This document shows, piece by piece, positions 27,201 through 39,200 of a stretch of 64,000 bases of DNA (positions within the stretch are counted from its first letter, which is position 1; each line of letters starts with the position of its first letter). This stretch comes from Sclerurus mexicanus (Eukaryota > Chordata > Aves > Passeriformes > Furnariidae), in assembly GCA_013396755.1 (NCBI GenBank), contig VWZF01005821.1, positions 62,001 through 126,000 of the forward strand. Reading direction: 5' to 3'. The notes beneath the pieces were generated by a model. The model had not been told where the DNA came from and searched no databases. It saw only the letters and a list, made by a program, of their open reading frames with translations. The position numbers and the translations under genes were made by a program.

Positions 27201-30200
27201 AAATGTTTGTATTACTCACCTTTTAGATTAAATAGTCCATGTCTGACAGTAAAGATTGTTGTTTATTTCATGTCTCACAGAAAAGCTGAAAATAAAGAAA
27301 TATTTGAAGGTGTAGTGTTGTTTGTAGTTGAATTATTCCAGTACTGATGGGATTCTCTTGTGAAAAATTGTCACTTCTTTCTTACCCCTTTTATCTTATA
27401 AGCATAGACTGGTTTGGGTTGAAAGGAACCTTTAAAGACTATGTACTTCCAACCCAGCTACCATGAAAGGGCATCTTTCACCAGACCAGGGTGCTCAAAG
27501 CGCTGTCCAACTTGACCTTGAACACTTCCAGGGATGGGACATCCACAACTTCACAGGATATGATTGACTCTCAAGTGCACATTTCTGACTCGTGTAATTT
27601 TTCAATTGTGAATATCCTCAAGTCCTTCTCTGAAGAACTATCTATAACTTCCTTTTCTTTGTGGTTAAAAATGCATGTGAAACTACCCTAAAAGCAGCCC
27701 ATGACTTTATTTTAAGCATCAGGTAAATTAAATTAATCATGTGTACCTCTCCCTTTACTCATGATGCATACCCACTGTTTGCAGCAGTGCTCAAATCCAT
27801 TAGAGATGAGGTAACTGAATCAGTGCAGAAAGCTTCAGCTGAGTTACCTATGTAGTAACTACCTATGTAATAGCAACTTTTATTTTTCTAGGACTGCTCT
27901 TCAGATTTAAAAAAAAAATATTTCTATTAGTTATGCCTTCTCATGATTGTGATATACCTCCATTTGGTATTTTGTTACACTCTGATATAGAAGTATTGTT
28001 AAAACTGAGAATTTAGTCTAAATGCTATAGTTCCAATACATATGCTAAGATACTTACACTAGATACATTCATTTGGCTTTGCTGACTGTGTTAGCCTGAA
28101 GTTCCTGAAAATAGGTAGTGTTTTGCTGTATCTTGTGTAGACATGAAAACTTCCATTAATTCTTTTCTTTTAGTTAAAATTCCATTTGAACATGTTCCTT
28201 CCAGTGATAGGTCTTTTGCTATTTATTTTTTTATTTTCTTCAGACTTCACAAATGATTGCTAGGGTTTTTTAAGACCAGAAAATGCAACGTTCCTCATGT
28301 GAATCAGTTGTAAACTTTTCTAACAATGACATTGACCTGATGGTTAATTTGACAGTGTTTTAATGAGACAGAAGTTTATAGTTGTCAGTTACTTGGCATA
28401 CTTGCCTTGATTGTCTGTTTGATGTATGTCTACTTGCTTTGTGGCAGTTCAATTTGACACTAACAACTGACCTTTTCAGTTTTGAATTGACTTAGCATTT
28501 CTGTTACTAGAAGACTGAATACATAAAAGGCCTCAGTGTGGTGATTTTTATATTTTTAACGCAAGCTCTGTGTGTCTACTTTTTGCGTTTGTTGAAAGCA
28601 AAGGATATTCTTCCTTTATCTTTCATAAAATCCAACATTATGGAAAGCATAATTAAATGTGTTTGGTTCAAGACAAGATTGGTGATCTTAGTCTGAAAAT
28701 ATAACTACCACCAGGAGTAATATCAAGTTTTTGGTTTTGTTAAAGTAAATGTATGTCTTAAGTCTGTGCTTAATAAAATGCATACAGGGCAATCTGGTTC
28801 CTTGTGTATTTACGACGACAACTGAAAAGGTCTAATACTTTGGTTGTACAAGTCATGGAGGCAGGAAATATAGTTCTTTTGACACAACCCATTTTGATGT
28901 ATTTAAGATGTTGTATAAGTTGTGAACACAAAAACAACAACTTGTTTGTTGCCCACATCTCATTCTTCTTCTACAATCAAATGAATGCTTGTATTCTCTA
29001 ATTCATTGACTTTCATCATTGCTCCTCAAGCAGGCAGTTTAACTAATGGAAGAGTGCTTTTCTTCTGTGCAGTTCTAGTTGCAGATGCCATATCCTTGTA
29101 ATTTTGTGGTTAGGACTGAGAAGAGATACAGTGGTGAAACAAAGGTGCAATTTTTCCTTTCCTGGTCAAGTTTCTGAAAAATGAACACTACTCATCCCTG
29201 TGGAAACCTGTAGGTTCGTGCATGTCCTAGGAGAAGTCTTTTTGTGACAAAGTAAAAGATCTTAGCTATTCATCAGTAATGTTAACCTCTCAGTATATTA
29301 AGTAGTCAGAGAATACCATTTAATCTTTCTTTGTCATCTAATAATATGAGGATGTGAATGGTATGGTCTGTGATATTTTATTTAGCTGAATCACTTGATT
29401 CTTGGTTGTTCTTTGCTAATGAAGGTCCTAACTGCTTACGTACTAGGGTCAATCAGAACAAGCTTACCTTACCTAAATGCCAGGACTCATAGGAAGTATT
29501 TAAGACCCATGTTAGCATACATACATGTGGATGGTACATCTCAAAAATATTACTAAGAATTTCTTGTCATTAATCAGGGAAATCATTGATGAATATCAAT
29601 ATGGTGTCTGTACCAAAGCCATATCTGCAGCCAGTGTAATACTGGCAAACAGAATTTAACTAAGCATATCTTCTTTACAGCCTTTTCTACAAATGCATAC
29701 ATGTAGTAAGAGTGAGAAAAGTGAAGTAGAAAATGTTACTAAGTTCCTGTTATTCAGATAGACAAAATATCACTTGTGGTTTAGGAATGGTATTCTCCCA
29801 CTGAAACCCCTCTCCCTCTTCAGTGGGCTGGAGAGAATTGGTGGCACAAAAGGTAAAGATCATAGGTTGAGATAAAAGCAATTTACTGGAAACAGCAATG
29901 AGATAAGAAAACAAACAGTGACAGCAACAATACTAATATCAGAAGCGTACAAGAGGTGCAAGTGATTCACATGCAAATGCTCCCCACTGCACCATGTGGA
30001 GTATGACAATAACCAACCAATGCCATGCTACCCCAACCCAGCAGGAACCTTGTTCCTGGCAATGATGTGTGGTATAGAATAAACTTTGGGTCCTAGCCAT
30101 GCTCCCTCCTGGCTACTGCAAAAATTAACCCTGTCCTGGCCAGAACAAGAGCAGTGACATAATATGATACTTAAGTTAGTACTGGTTGTCTTGTGTATGG

Positions 30201-33200
30201 AAGGAAAAAGCTGGTCTGAGCTGGTTAGATATACCTGACAAGTTCCACAAGTAAAGGACTGGATATATGATGTGTGGTTTTCAACTGGGAAAAAGAAAAA
30301 GTTTAAAGTACAGGCTGTGGAATCCTCAAAAAAATGTATCCATGACTCATAGACATCACCTGTTAAAATCACAGAAGATTAGAATTAGAATTTGAAGCTG
30401 TAACTTCTCAGTTAGCAGAATATATCTGATACCATGGGTCTATTTTCTCATGAAGGAAAACATTCAAAATTTTGACTTTCCAGGTGAACTGTGTCATCAT
30501 CCATGTAAAGTTATTCCATAACAAAAATAAAAGTGCCTGTACCCATCAGTATATGCTCATTTCTTAGACAACCAAGTCAAGTCCTGTAGATTTCTCTGCC
30601 ATGTGGCAGCAGGATGTTAAAAGCATTCCAAATGCAATATACTCACAGACTCAAGAGACCTTGGAAAACATAGTGGACTGTACTTAGCTGCAGTTCTTTT
30701 GGGATGAGAAAAGGAACAAATCATCTAACTAGACTGTCAGATGAAGTGAAAGCTTTGCTTTTGCCTTTTCTCTGATGAAAGTACCTCTGCACACCCTCAC
30801 TGCATGCTTGTTGCAAACAACAGGATACTCTCAAGATGTAATTACTGTCTGGTTAGAGGTGCCTTTCAGGAAAGAGTTCTTAGAGACTGCAGTCCTCAGC
30901 ATCACAAGAAAATTTTAGTAGGTTCACCAGAGAGCTGTGTATTACCATATGCCTTTTGCTGTTAGAGCCCAGAATAATTTCACTTTTTCAGGGATCTTCT
31001 CAAGGACGGACTGACAAAATATCTTCGCCTACCAAATCTACAACTCTTCATGAATTGGTTTTAGTTGTAGACCATTTGCCCAAGATGTTTTGGTCACAAT
31101 GACCTCTGCTTTCCTAGGAAGCTAATTTACCTCTCTTCACTAAACTACCTCAGCAGAAATACCTCTTCATTTATTGAAGATGAGATGTCTTTTTTGACAT
31201 GGACTCAGCTTTTCCACCTCGTGTCCATGACTGAAAATTTAAAAGACTGTCAGTCTATTTACGGAATCTTATCCAAGGTAATTGAGTACAAAAGAGTGCA
31301 GTTACAATCCACTCATCCGGAGTGCAAGCAGGAACTGATTGTTCTTTGTCTGAGGATCTGAGATCTTTAGAGCTGTCAACTGGAGCATCAGAGATGTTCT
31401 CCCTAAGTGTTACATACCTTGAGAATTTTCAAGAAATTATGTTACATTTGTGATAATTGTTCTTCAAATTTTTCTTAATTAGGACCATTGAAGATGAATA
31501 ATTGTGAATGGATAGTTCTTGAAATTTTCTGTAGTATGAATGTACATAGAGGCAAGCACTTGAAAAAAAATAATTACTTATCTATAGCTTGTCCCTTAAG
31601 AAGTTCTTTCCACTTTGTGGACTCTGTTTTCTCTTTGGTCTGACCCTTTATTAGCAGCATTAGAGACTTGATGGTCTCTTATTGTGGAAGAAATTGCCAT
31701 ATATGTTATTTCTACTGCATTTCTTTGATTAGTAACCACAATCTATAGAAGAAGGAAATGAACTTATTGTTTGACTGTTGTCATATTTGAAGCCAGTACT
31801 TTGTGTTAATTTAATAATTCTGAATACTAATCTGTATTTGAATGTTCAAAATTTTTAAATCATGTTGTTAAGCACATTTAACACTACTTTAAGATGAGAA
31901 AATTATAATCTGGTATTTCTAAACAAAAGTCATGTACCTCTATCTTTTTAATTTAAAAGAAAATCATAACAGTCTTTACTTTTCCTGAGGTGTTTTTGCG
32001 GTTAAAAAAAAAAAAGGAAAGAGAGAAATACCCCTCTCTGTTTTCTTTTTTTTTGAATTTAAAACATTTTTTTTCCTTATGGATTGTAGATTGTCTAAAC
32101 AGATCTATCTTGCTGCAATCTACTTCTAAATGAATTAATTTCAAATTATTATGATCATGTGTGATTTCAGTATTAAATAAATGCTAACTGCTAAATATTG
32201 AATTATAGTTTTATTTGGAGCATGATTTAAATGTTTGTGATCTAGTAACAGGTTCTTGCTGTTTTTATCATTAGTTTTGCAAAAAAAATATTGACTATTT
32301 TCTGATGTTTTTGTGAAGTAAATTACTCAAAGCTAGATGTATAAACAATGCCTTGCTTAGACTTGCGTTTCCTTCCTCTTGTATGACCTTTTCTCATTCT
32401 GCTTTTTGTAGGCCTTTTTTGGGGACTTAGCCTATTACATTGTCTTTGTATTCCTACAAAAATAGTTTGCTAACATTTTCCAATACATTTTTGTTTTGTT
32501 TATTCAAGGAAAGCTAAAGTGTGTTCTGGTTGTAAACTGCAATTGAATTCCCACTTGATCAAATTTGACTAGAAGTACTAGAATAGCAGTACTTTTTGCT
32601 GACGGCTTTCTTGCTTTTCATCATTGTGTCTCATTTCGTATTTGAACTCCATGTGAGCACTGTGTTGATGGCAAAGTAAAAGAAAATCCTTCTTTTTTTT
32701 TTTTTTGAAGAAATTACATCTGTAGGCATCCTTTCATTGAAATTCATTTCTATCTCAAAGATAAAACTATAGTTTACTCTTGATCAGGATTTTCACAGTA
32801 GTTTAAATCAACTGTGATAGATGTTGATTCCTTTCTTAGCAGTCCGTTCACAGAAAGTTTTGCAGAAAAATATACCAGGTTTTAAGCTGCTGATAACAAT
32901 GACAAAAGTTCCAAATTTGATATATTCAAACACATAGAGTTTGACTTTCTTTGAAATGTAAATGTAACCTTGTAGTACTATACTTTATTACTGACTGTAT
33001 TGTAGTGTTGTCCAGTGAAGTCTACAATCACTGAAGTGCCTGACTGATACTAACAGGAGAACAGGTGTTGGTGGCAGCTGTCAATGCATTGAATTACTGA
33101 TTTTGAATGGCAAAGCTCACTGAATCAAGAAAATGCAATTGAATGAAAGACTTAGCACTACAGAGAGAAAAACTGGAGATGGTATTACTTGTTTCAACTA

Positions 33201-36200
33201 AAGCTTAACATTAGGGGAAGAAAAATTTTCATCATGGCTGCTGAAGGGAAAGACAAATACTGATAGAGATTTGGTAAAGTAGACCCATACCAAAATAAAC
33301 ACAGGAAACTTTAAGAGTAAAGCCTGTACTTAGATTATAAGATAATATATTCTGAAAAGTATTATTGCACTACGTTTTAATGTTTTTTTAGCAGGCAGCC
33401 ATTGAAAACAACAAATAGCTCCCATTCCTGCTCCTTTCCTTAGCTTTTATATCTAAGCTGATGCCATAGGGTATGGAATATCACTTTGGTTAGTTTGGGT
33501 CAGCTGGCCTGGTTGCGTTCCCTCCCAGAATCTTGCCCTTGACTGGGGAAGGAATGTTGCAGTACTGATGCTGTGCTCAGCAGTAGCCAAAACACTGGTG
33601 TGTTACCAGCACCCTCATAGCTACCAGTGCAAAGCACAGCACTCTGAGGGCTGCTTTGGGGAAATGAACTCCATCTCATCCAGACCTAATACACCTGTTA
33701 CTAACAAAAATAAGTGGGCTACAATGCCACATGTCTTGAAGAAGATTGTAAAGGATGACAGATAAATATGCAATATGAAGAGCTTTTTCTGTGTCCAAAA
33801 ATATTTGGTTGTGCAAGAGAAGAGACCTAATCTCTTCTTTGTTGGGTGCTGTTGAGACAATTCCTGAAAGATTTAAGTCAGTCTGCTTTGGAAAAGTGGA
33901 CTGGGCACATTAGGTGATTTCAGAATGATTGTTATTGTTGTGCAGGGTTTGGATGCAGGCAAATCTAACTATATTGTTTTTATTTATCTTTTGATATTTG
34001 TAGTTTCCTTTTTTGGAGTTAGCACCACTTTTTGTTACCTAGTGTAGAGTGATATTGCAATAACTCCTATGAAAAAGTACATGCACAGAAAGAGGCTTCC
34101 ATAGTAATACAAAGGTTTTGTTTTAATTTGAAGAAAATAAGTGATGTTAGCTAAGTCATATTTTCCTTTAAGTTTGTAAAATACTGTAGATGTATGTACA
34201 GAAGCAAATTGTATAAAATGAGGGAAATAGCAGATTTCAGGGAGGAGAAGTATTGTAAGAGTCATTCTGCCAGGCACTACAATGGTGAAGAATCTACCAT
34301 GCCAGATAAAGGCCCAAAGTGTTATAAATTTAGTAGCTTTCATGTGGGTTCTTCAAAGAAGAGTAACTGAGGATTGTTTGTAATTTATAACTTTACAGAA
34401 GCCCCAGATCTGAAAGATCTTCCTCAAGGGAACATGTTTTATTTAAGGCAAAGCATTCAAGGTTGTGATATTGTTAGCTGTATTCCTGTTTAACTGAGTT
34501 CTTTTAAAACTGAATGCTATTAATGTAATGTCAATACCTTTTTGAAAGAAAACACACCATTGGGTATGTTCCTTTTTAATACATGAAGTTGTTTATTTTC
34601 ATTCATCAGGTGATGATCTAATTGCACTCTGTAAAGAGTATGGAGAAAGGACAGGAACAGCCTTTCATTGCCTTGCTGTTTATGTTAAACACTTGGGTAA
34701 TAAAAAAGTATAAAATATAAAAGTGGACTTACAGTGAGGCAGGTGGCAAAAAGTAGCAAGGAAACATTACTTTAACAGACTTCAATAAAAACACATAATT
34801 TTTGAGCCCTAAAAGCTGTCTTAAAAACAAACTTTTCAGCATCAAATGTAATACTATTTTGTAGTATTTTTGATTTTGGCTACTGCATTTTTCTAAATGG
34901 TTTTGACATTTTGCAAACTTTTTAAAGTGTTTGAAGTCCATACTTAGGCCAGAGCTTTCTTGCCTGCTCCTTGAGCCTTTCAAACAACTTTCATTGGTTC
35001 ATGAAACAGGACTTTGTTTTACAAAACCGTGTTCCATTTATTCATACTGTTGCATTTTTTATATTACTTATTAATCTTGTCCTCTACTAAACTTTCAGTA
35101 TATTTGTGCAGTAGAAAAAGTCAAGCATGCCAGTCTGTAGTTTCCCAGATCTTCCTGAAAATGTTCAATAAAAGTATCAATATAATTTCTGCCATCTTCA
35201 TTTTCTTGAATGTCAACATACTTTACAGTATGAACTTGAATGTAGTAGCAAGTAAAGTTATATTGTCCTGAATTTTCTTGAAAACTTTGAATGATTGAAG
35301 AGTGAATGCTCTTGTGACTTCTCATGTTGTCTTTGTTCTTTAAGTTGTTCTGCCACCCTTCAACTGATCTGTGCCTGTGTTCTACTTTCCAAACTCTTAC
35401 ACACCAGTAGAACACTCGACAAAGTGTTGCTGTGGCCTTTGTTTTCTTTGGGTACTTCTTTCCATCGTGGTCTTTTACTGACGCTACAGATTCTCTAGTT
35501 GTCTTCCTTCTTTTGTTATCTTTGAGGAATTAGATGTGTTAATCATAGAAGCTTTTTGCAAATTGTCCTTGAAACGTCTTCTAATACATTTTCATGTTTG
35601 ATGGTGAAAATTTTGATTCCCACCTTCCACTTGTGTTTTATTTTGTTTACATGTTGTAACTTGATTATTGTCTAAGCTTGGAGTAAGTTACAGAAGTCTA
35701 TCTTAATATTTTTATGCAGTTGATTTAAATAATCACCTCAGGCCATGTTTGCAGTTTTGGGTACCAAAATTTAAGAAGGACATCATATTGTTAAAGTGTG
35801 TCCAAACAAGGGCCATGAGGATGGTGAAGGGCCTTGAGGGGAAGCTGTATGAGGAGTGACTGAGGTTACTTGGCTCGTTCAGCCTGGAGGAGACTGAGGG
35901 GAGACCTCACTGCAGTCTACAACTTCCTTGTGAAGAGAAGAGGAGGGGCAGGCACTGATCTTTTCTTCTCTGTTGTAACCAGTGACAGGACCTGAGGGAA
36001 AGGCATGAAGCTGTGTCAGGGAAGGTTAAGATTAAATACTGGGATTGAGTATCAGTTTTTCACTCAGAAGGTGGTTCTGCAGTGGAACAGACTCCCTAGG
36101 GAAGTGGACACAGCTTCAAGCCTGCCTTATTTGAAGAAGCGTTTGGACAATGCTGTCGGGCACATGGCTGCGCCTCTTTGGTGTTGTTCTATGCAGGGCC

Positions 36201-39200
36201 AGGAATTGGACCCAATGATCCCTGTATGTCCCTTCCAACTGAGGGTATTCTATGATTATATGATTTTAATTTAGTGTTCTTTGCCTTATTGATGTCAATC
36301 AAGTAAAAATAATAGGGGTTTTTTTATTATTGTGCAAATCCAGATATTGGCATGTACTGAGTTTCATAGAAGTTCTGAGGGAATAGAACTTAACTCCAAT
36401 TCTTCATTCAAGTAAGAGGAAGGAACAAAGCTTCTTCCTTCCTTCCAATACTGTTTTAAAGTTATTGTTGATGCAAGGTATGTTGTATGACAGAGTAATA
36501 TAAGAATAGATTCCCTTGCAAATCTTTATTCGCGAAGCCTAGCCGCGGTGAACCTGGGGAGGGATGGGTCATTAGTACACTGGTTCCAACCACAGCATCA
36601 TCCCTTCAGCATTCTTGTCCTTTCAGGCATCTTCAGAAGTTGGAGAGATGGTCCCAACTCCTAATGCAGAGTTGTGGGGCCCTTGGGGTTCTCTTTCCAA
36701 GTGACTCCAAATACCATCATTTATAAGATTGGGTGGGGAATGCCTCATGCTCAATTGGGTCATTCCAACGCTTGATCCCTAACAACTTGCTGGAGCTCAC
36801 AGGCTTCTTGACTTGGTTTTCTCAACAGTTTCACAGCTCCCATGTTAACAGGTTGTTTACACTTGTTACATTTTTTTTCTTATAACTAAACTATTCTCTT
36901 CTCCTAGAGTGTTAACTATTAAGTTCATCTACATAGACTAATACTGCTGTCAAACAGACCTAAATTATGCTTGCACTGCCATGCACCCCCACAACAGTTG
37001 ATCTGAAATACTATATAAAACTATTTTGATGCTTGCATTCTGTTCAGTAGGATAATGGTTGTGATCTGTGCTATCATTTAATCTTAGCATGTTCCTTTTG
37101 GAAACCTAAAGAGTGCTGGTGTTTCTTACCATCTGTATCAAAGTAGCTTGGACATTCAGTTGCTCTTGTGACCATATATGAATTCAGTACTTGGAATTAT
37201 ATGTACTTTAAAGATGATTGACGTAGTATTTTTCCAATCTTACCTTTTGGCTGACCATGGTTTTTCTTTTGGCTGACAATTCGGTTTCAACAAAGCATCC
37301 TGGTGCCTTCTCACATAACACTCTGTTGAGTCATTGACCCTTAACAGTCACAGATATCTATAGGTCATGTCGCTGATCAGGAATTTAGGTAGTTTGATTA
37401 TAAGTTTACAGTAGTTTTATAATTAGAAATGATGTAATGTCTAATTATTTTTTTGTAACTTTTTGATTGTGACACATGTTGAAATCTAAGAAATGAAATA
37501 GTTTATTATTTACTCTATTACAGGTAGCTTGCATGCAGCTCATCAATGCTCTTGTTACATCTCCTGATGACTTGGATTTTAGGCTTCACATCAGAAATGA
37601 ATTTATGCGCAGTGGATTGAAAGAAATATTGCCAGTAAGCATCTTATAGTCTCTCTTTGCGATACTATTTAAATTTTTTAACTAATTGAGCTTGAGAGGG
37701 AGAATGAGGAACAGGTTCTAATAAAGTATTCTTAAAGGCATTTTAGTAAGTTTGGACATGAACAGTTAGATATGAGAAACAGCTTAAAAATTAAAATGAA
37801 AAGGTGACCTATGATGCCTCAGCATTTTACATCCTTGCTTGAGGACATGTGACAGACTGTTATGCAACATTTTGAAGCCAGGCTGAAGTCTTGTATAGCT
37901 TTTGAATATTTAGCTTAACTCATGTGTTCTTGTAATTTTAAACTTAAAATAACATAGATTTATGGAAGTTATTAATAATGATAACTCTTTTTTACATATG
38001 GAAATGCTAATTTTGCAAACCTTTCTACTGTTTCTTCCTTGTAGCATCTGAAATGTATAAAGAATGAAGCACTAGATATTCAGCTGAAAGTGTTCAATGA
38101 GCATAAGGAGGAAGATATGATCGAGTTCTCTCATCGTTTAGAAGATATTAGATCTGAACTAGAATATCCTTTTGAAGACCAGTGGCATCTTAGCTTATAT
38201 CAGACATAGTGTTGTCAGCAGGACCAGGGCAGTTATTGTCCCTCTGTGCTCAACACTGGTGAGGCCACACCTTGAATCCTGTGTTTGGTTTTGGACCTTC
38301 ACTACTAGGAAGAGGTGCTGAAGGATGTCCAGAGAAGGGCAAAGAAGCTGGTGAAGGGTCTGAATGACACATCTTATGAGGGAGCTGGGGTGGTTTGTTT
38401 AGCTTGGAAAAGGAGGCTCAAAGGAGACCTTGTTGATCTCAGTGGAGACTTGAAAGGAGGCTGCAGTGAGGTGGGGGTTGGCCTCTTCTCCCAAGTAATA
38501 AGTGATTGGAGCAATTGTAATGAGAGAAAAGGGCCTCGAATTGCACTGAGGTTTGGATTGGGTATTAGGAAAAATTTCTCAGAGAAACGGTTGTGAAGCA
38601 CTGGAACAGGCTACCCAGAGAAGTGGTGGAGTACCCATCTCTGGAGGTCCTTAAAAGATGTGTAGATGTGGCACTTTATGGACTTGACAGGGTTTGGCTA
38701 ATAGTTGAATTTGATGACCTTAGAGGCCTATTTCAACCTAAATGATTCCATGAAATGAGCAAGATAAACATGAACAAAATAAAGTGTATAATGGATATTT
38801 TTCTGGTGTAATTTCTGTTTAAAGAAGTGATCAGTGAACTTCTGAGTGAAATATTTTGTTCTTTGTTTTTATTCTCCTTAACACTTTTACTGAAGTAAAT
38901 GATGTTTACAACATGGTGTGGAATACAGTTAAAGACACTAGTGCTGAAGGATATTTTCTTTCTATTCTCCAACATCTTTTGCTGATAAGAAATGATTATT
39001 TTATCCGGTATGTTTAACACTGTGTTAAATGTTAATTAGGGATTTTTTTGACATTTAATCATTAATAGAATATTTCTTCCATACATTTAATGATAAATAG
39101 GGTTTAGTCTTTCTGTGTGGATTGCAATTTGTAAGTAGTCCTTTGCAAACTCTCGTTTAAAAGTATCAGCTTTGAATCAAAAATGCCATCTGTATGTTTT

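Larger units (their letters stand above)
26504..37523 (+). other. DIAPH3: Intron 8 of DIAPH3 (11.0 kb)
   Basis: A GT-AG intron of 11,020 bp (GTAAGA ... CTATTACAG), the same size class as intron 1. It holds CR1 fragments at 27401-27665 and 35734-36268, ERV LTR pieces at 29795-30162 and 33385-33692, and an LTR with target duplications at 36472-36996. The 30540-31400 stretch looks less A/T-rich and less simple than its surroundings, but I cannot assign it. I recognise nothing in the remaining gaps. Confidence 0.88.
38164..38890 (+). other. DIAPH3: Intron 10 of DIAPH3: minor (U12-type) AT-AC intron
   Basis: The donor ATATCCTTTT (38164-38173) is the AT-AC U12 consensus. A U12 branch-site match TCCTTAAC lies at 38875-38882, about ten bases before the acceptor TTTTAC (ending 38890). 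Joining GA to TGAAGTAAATG gives SELDEVNDVYNMVW, in line with human AELDEAYDVYNMVW; GT-AG choices do not. The intron is 727 bp, most of it a CR1 insertion (about 38174-38752), which leaves roughly 150 bp of older intron. Confidence 0.93.

Noticed and set aside
38164..38220. Exon e10 reading through into a C-terminal extension and stop
   Set aside because: The extension is U12 donor sequence plus CR1; the homology resumes exactly at the AC acceptor at 38891.
38315..38601. Open frames on both strands inside intron 10
   Set aside because: The + frame is CR1 RT C-terminus and the minus frame its shadow.
38181..38895. GT-AG interpretation of intron 10 (GT at 38182, AG at 38894-38895)
   Set aside because: It adds CR1-derived residues and breaks the frame; the AT-AC choice gives the exact family sequence and has all three U12 signals.
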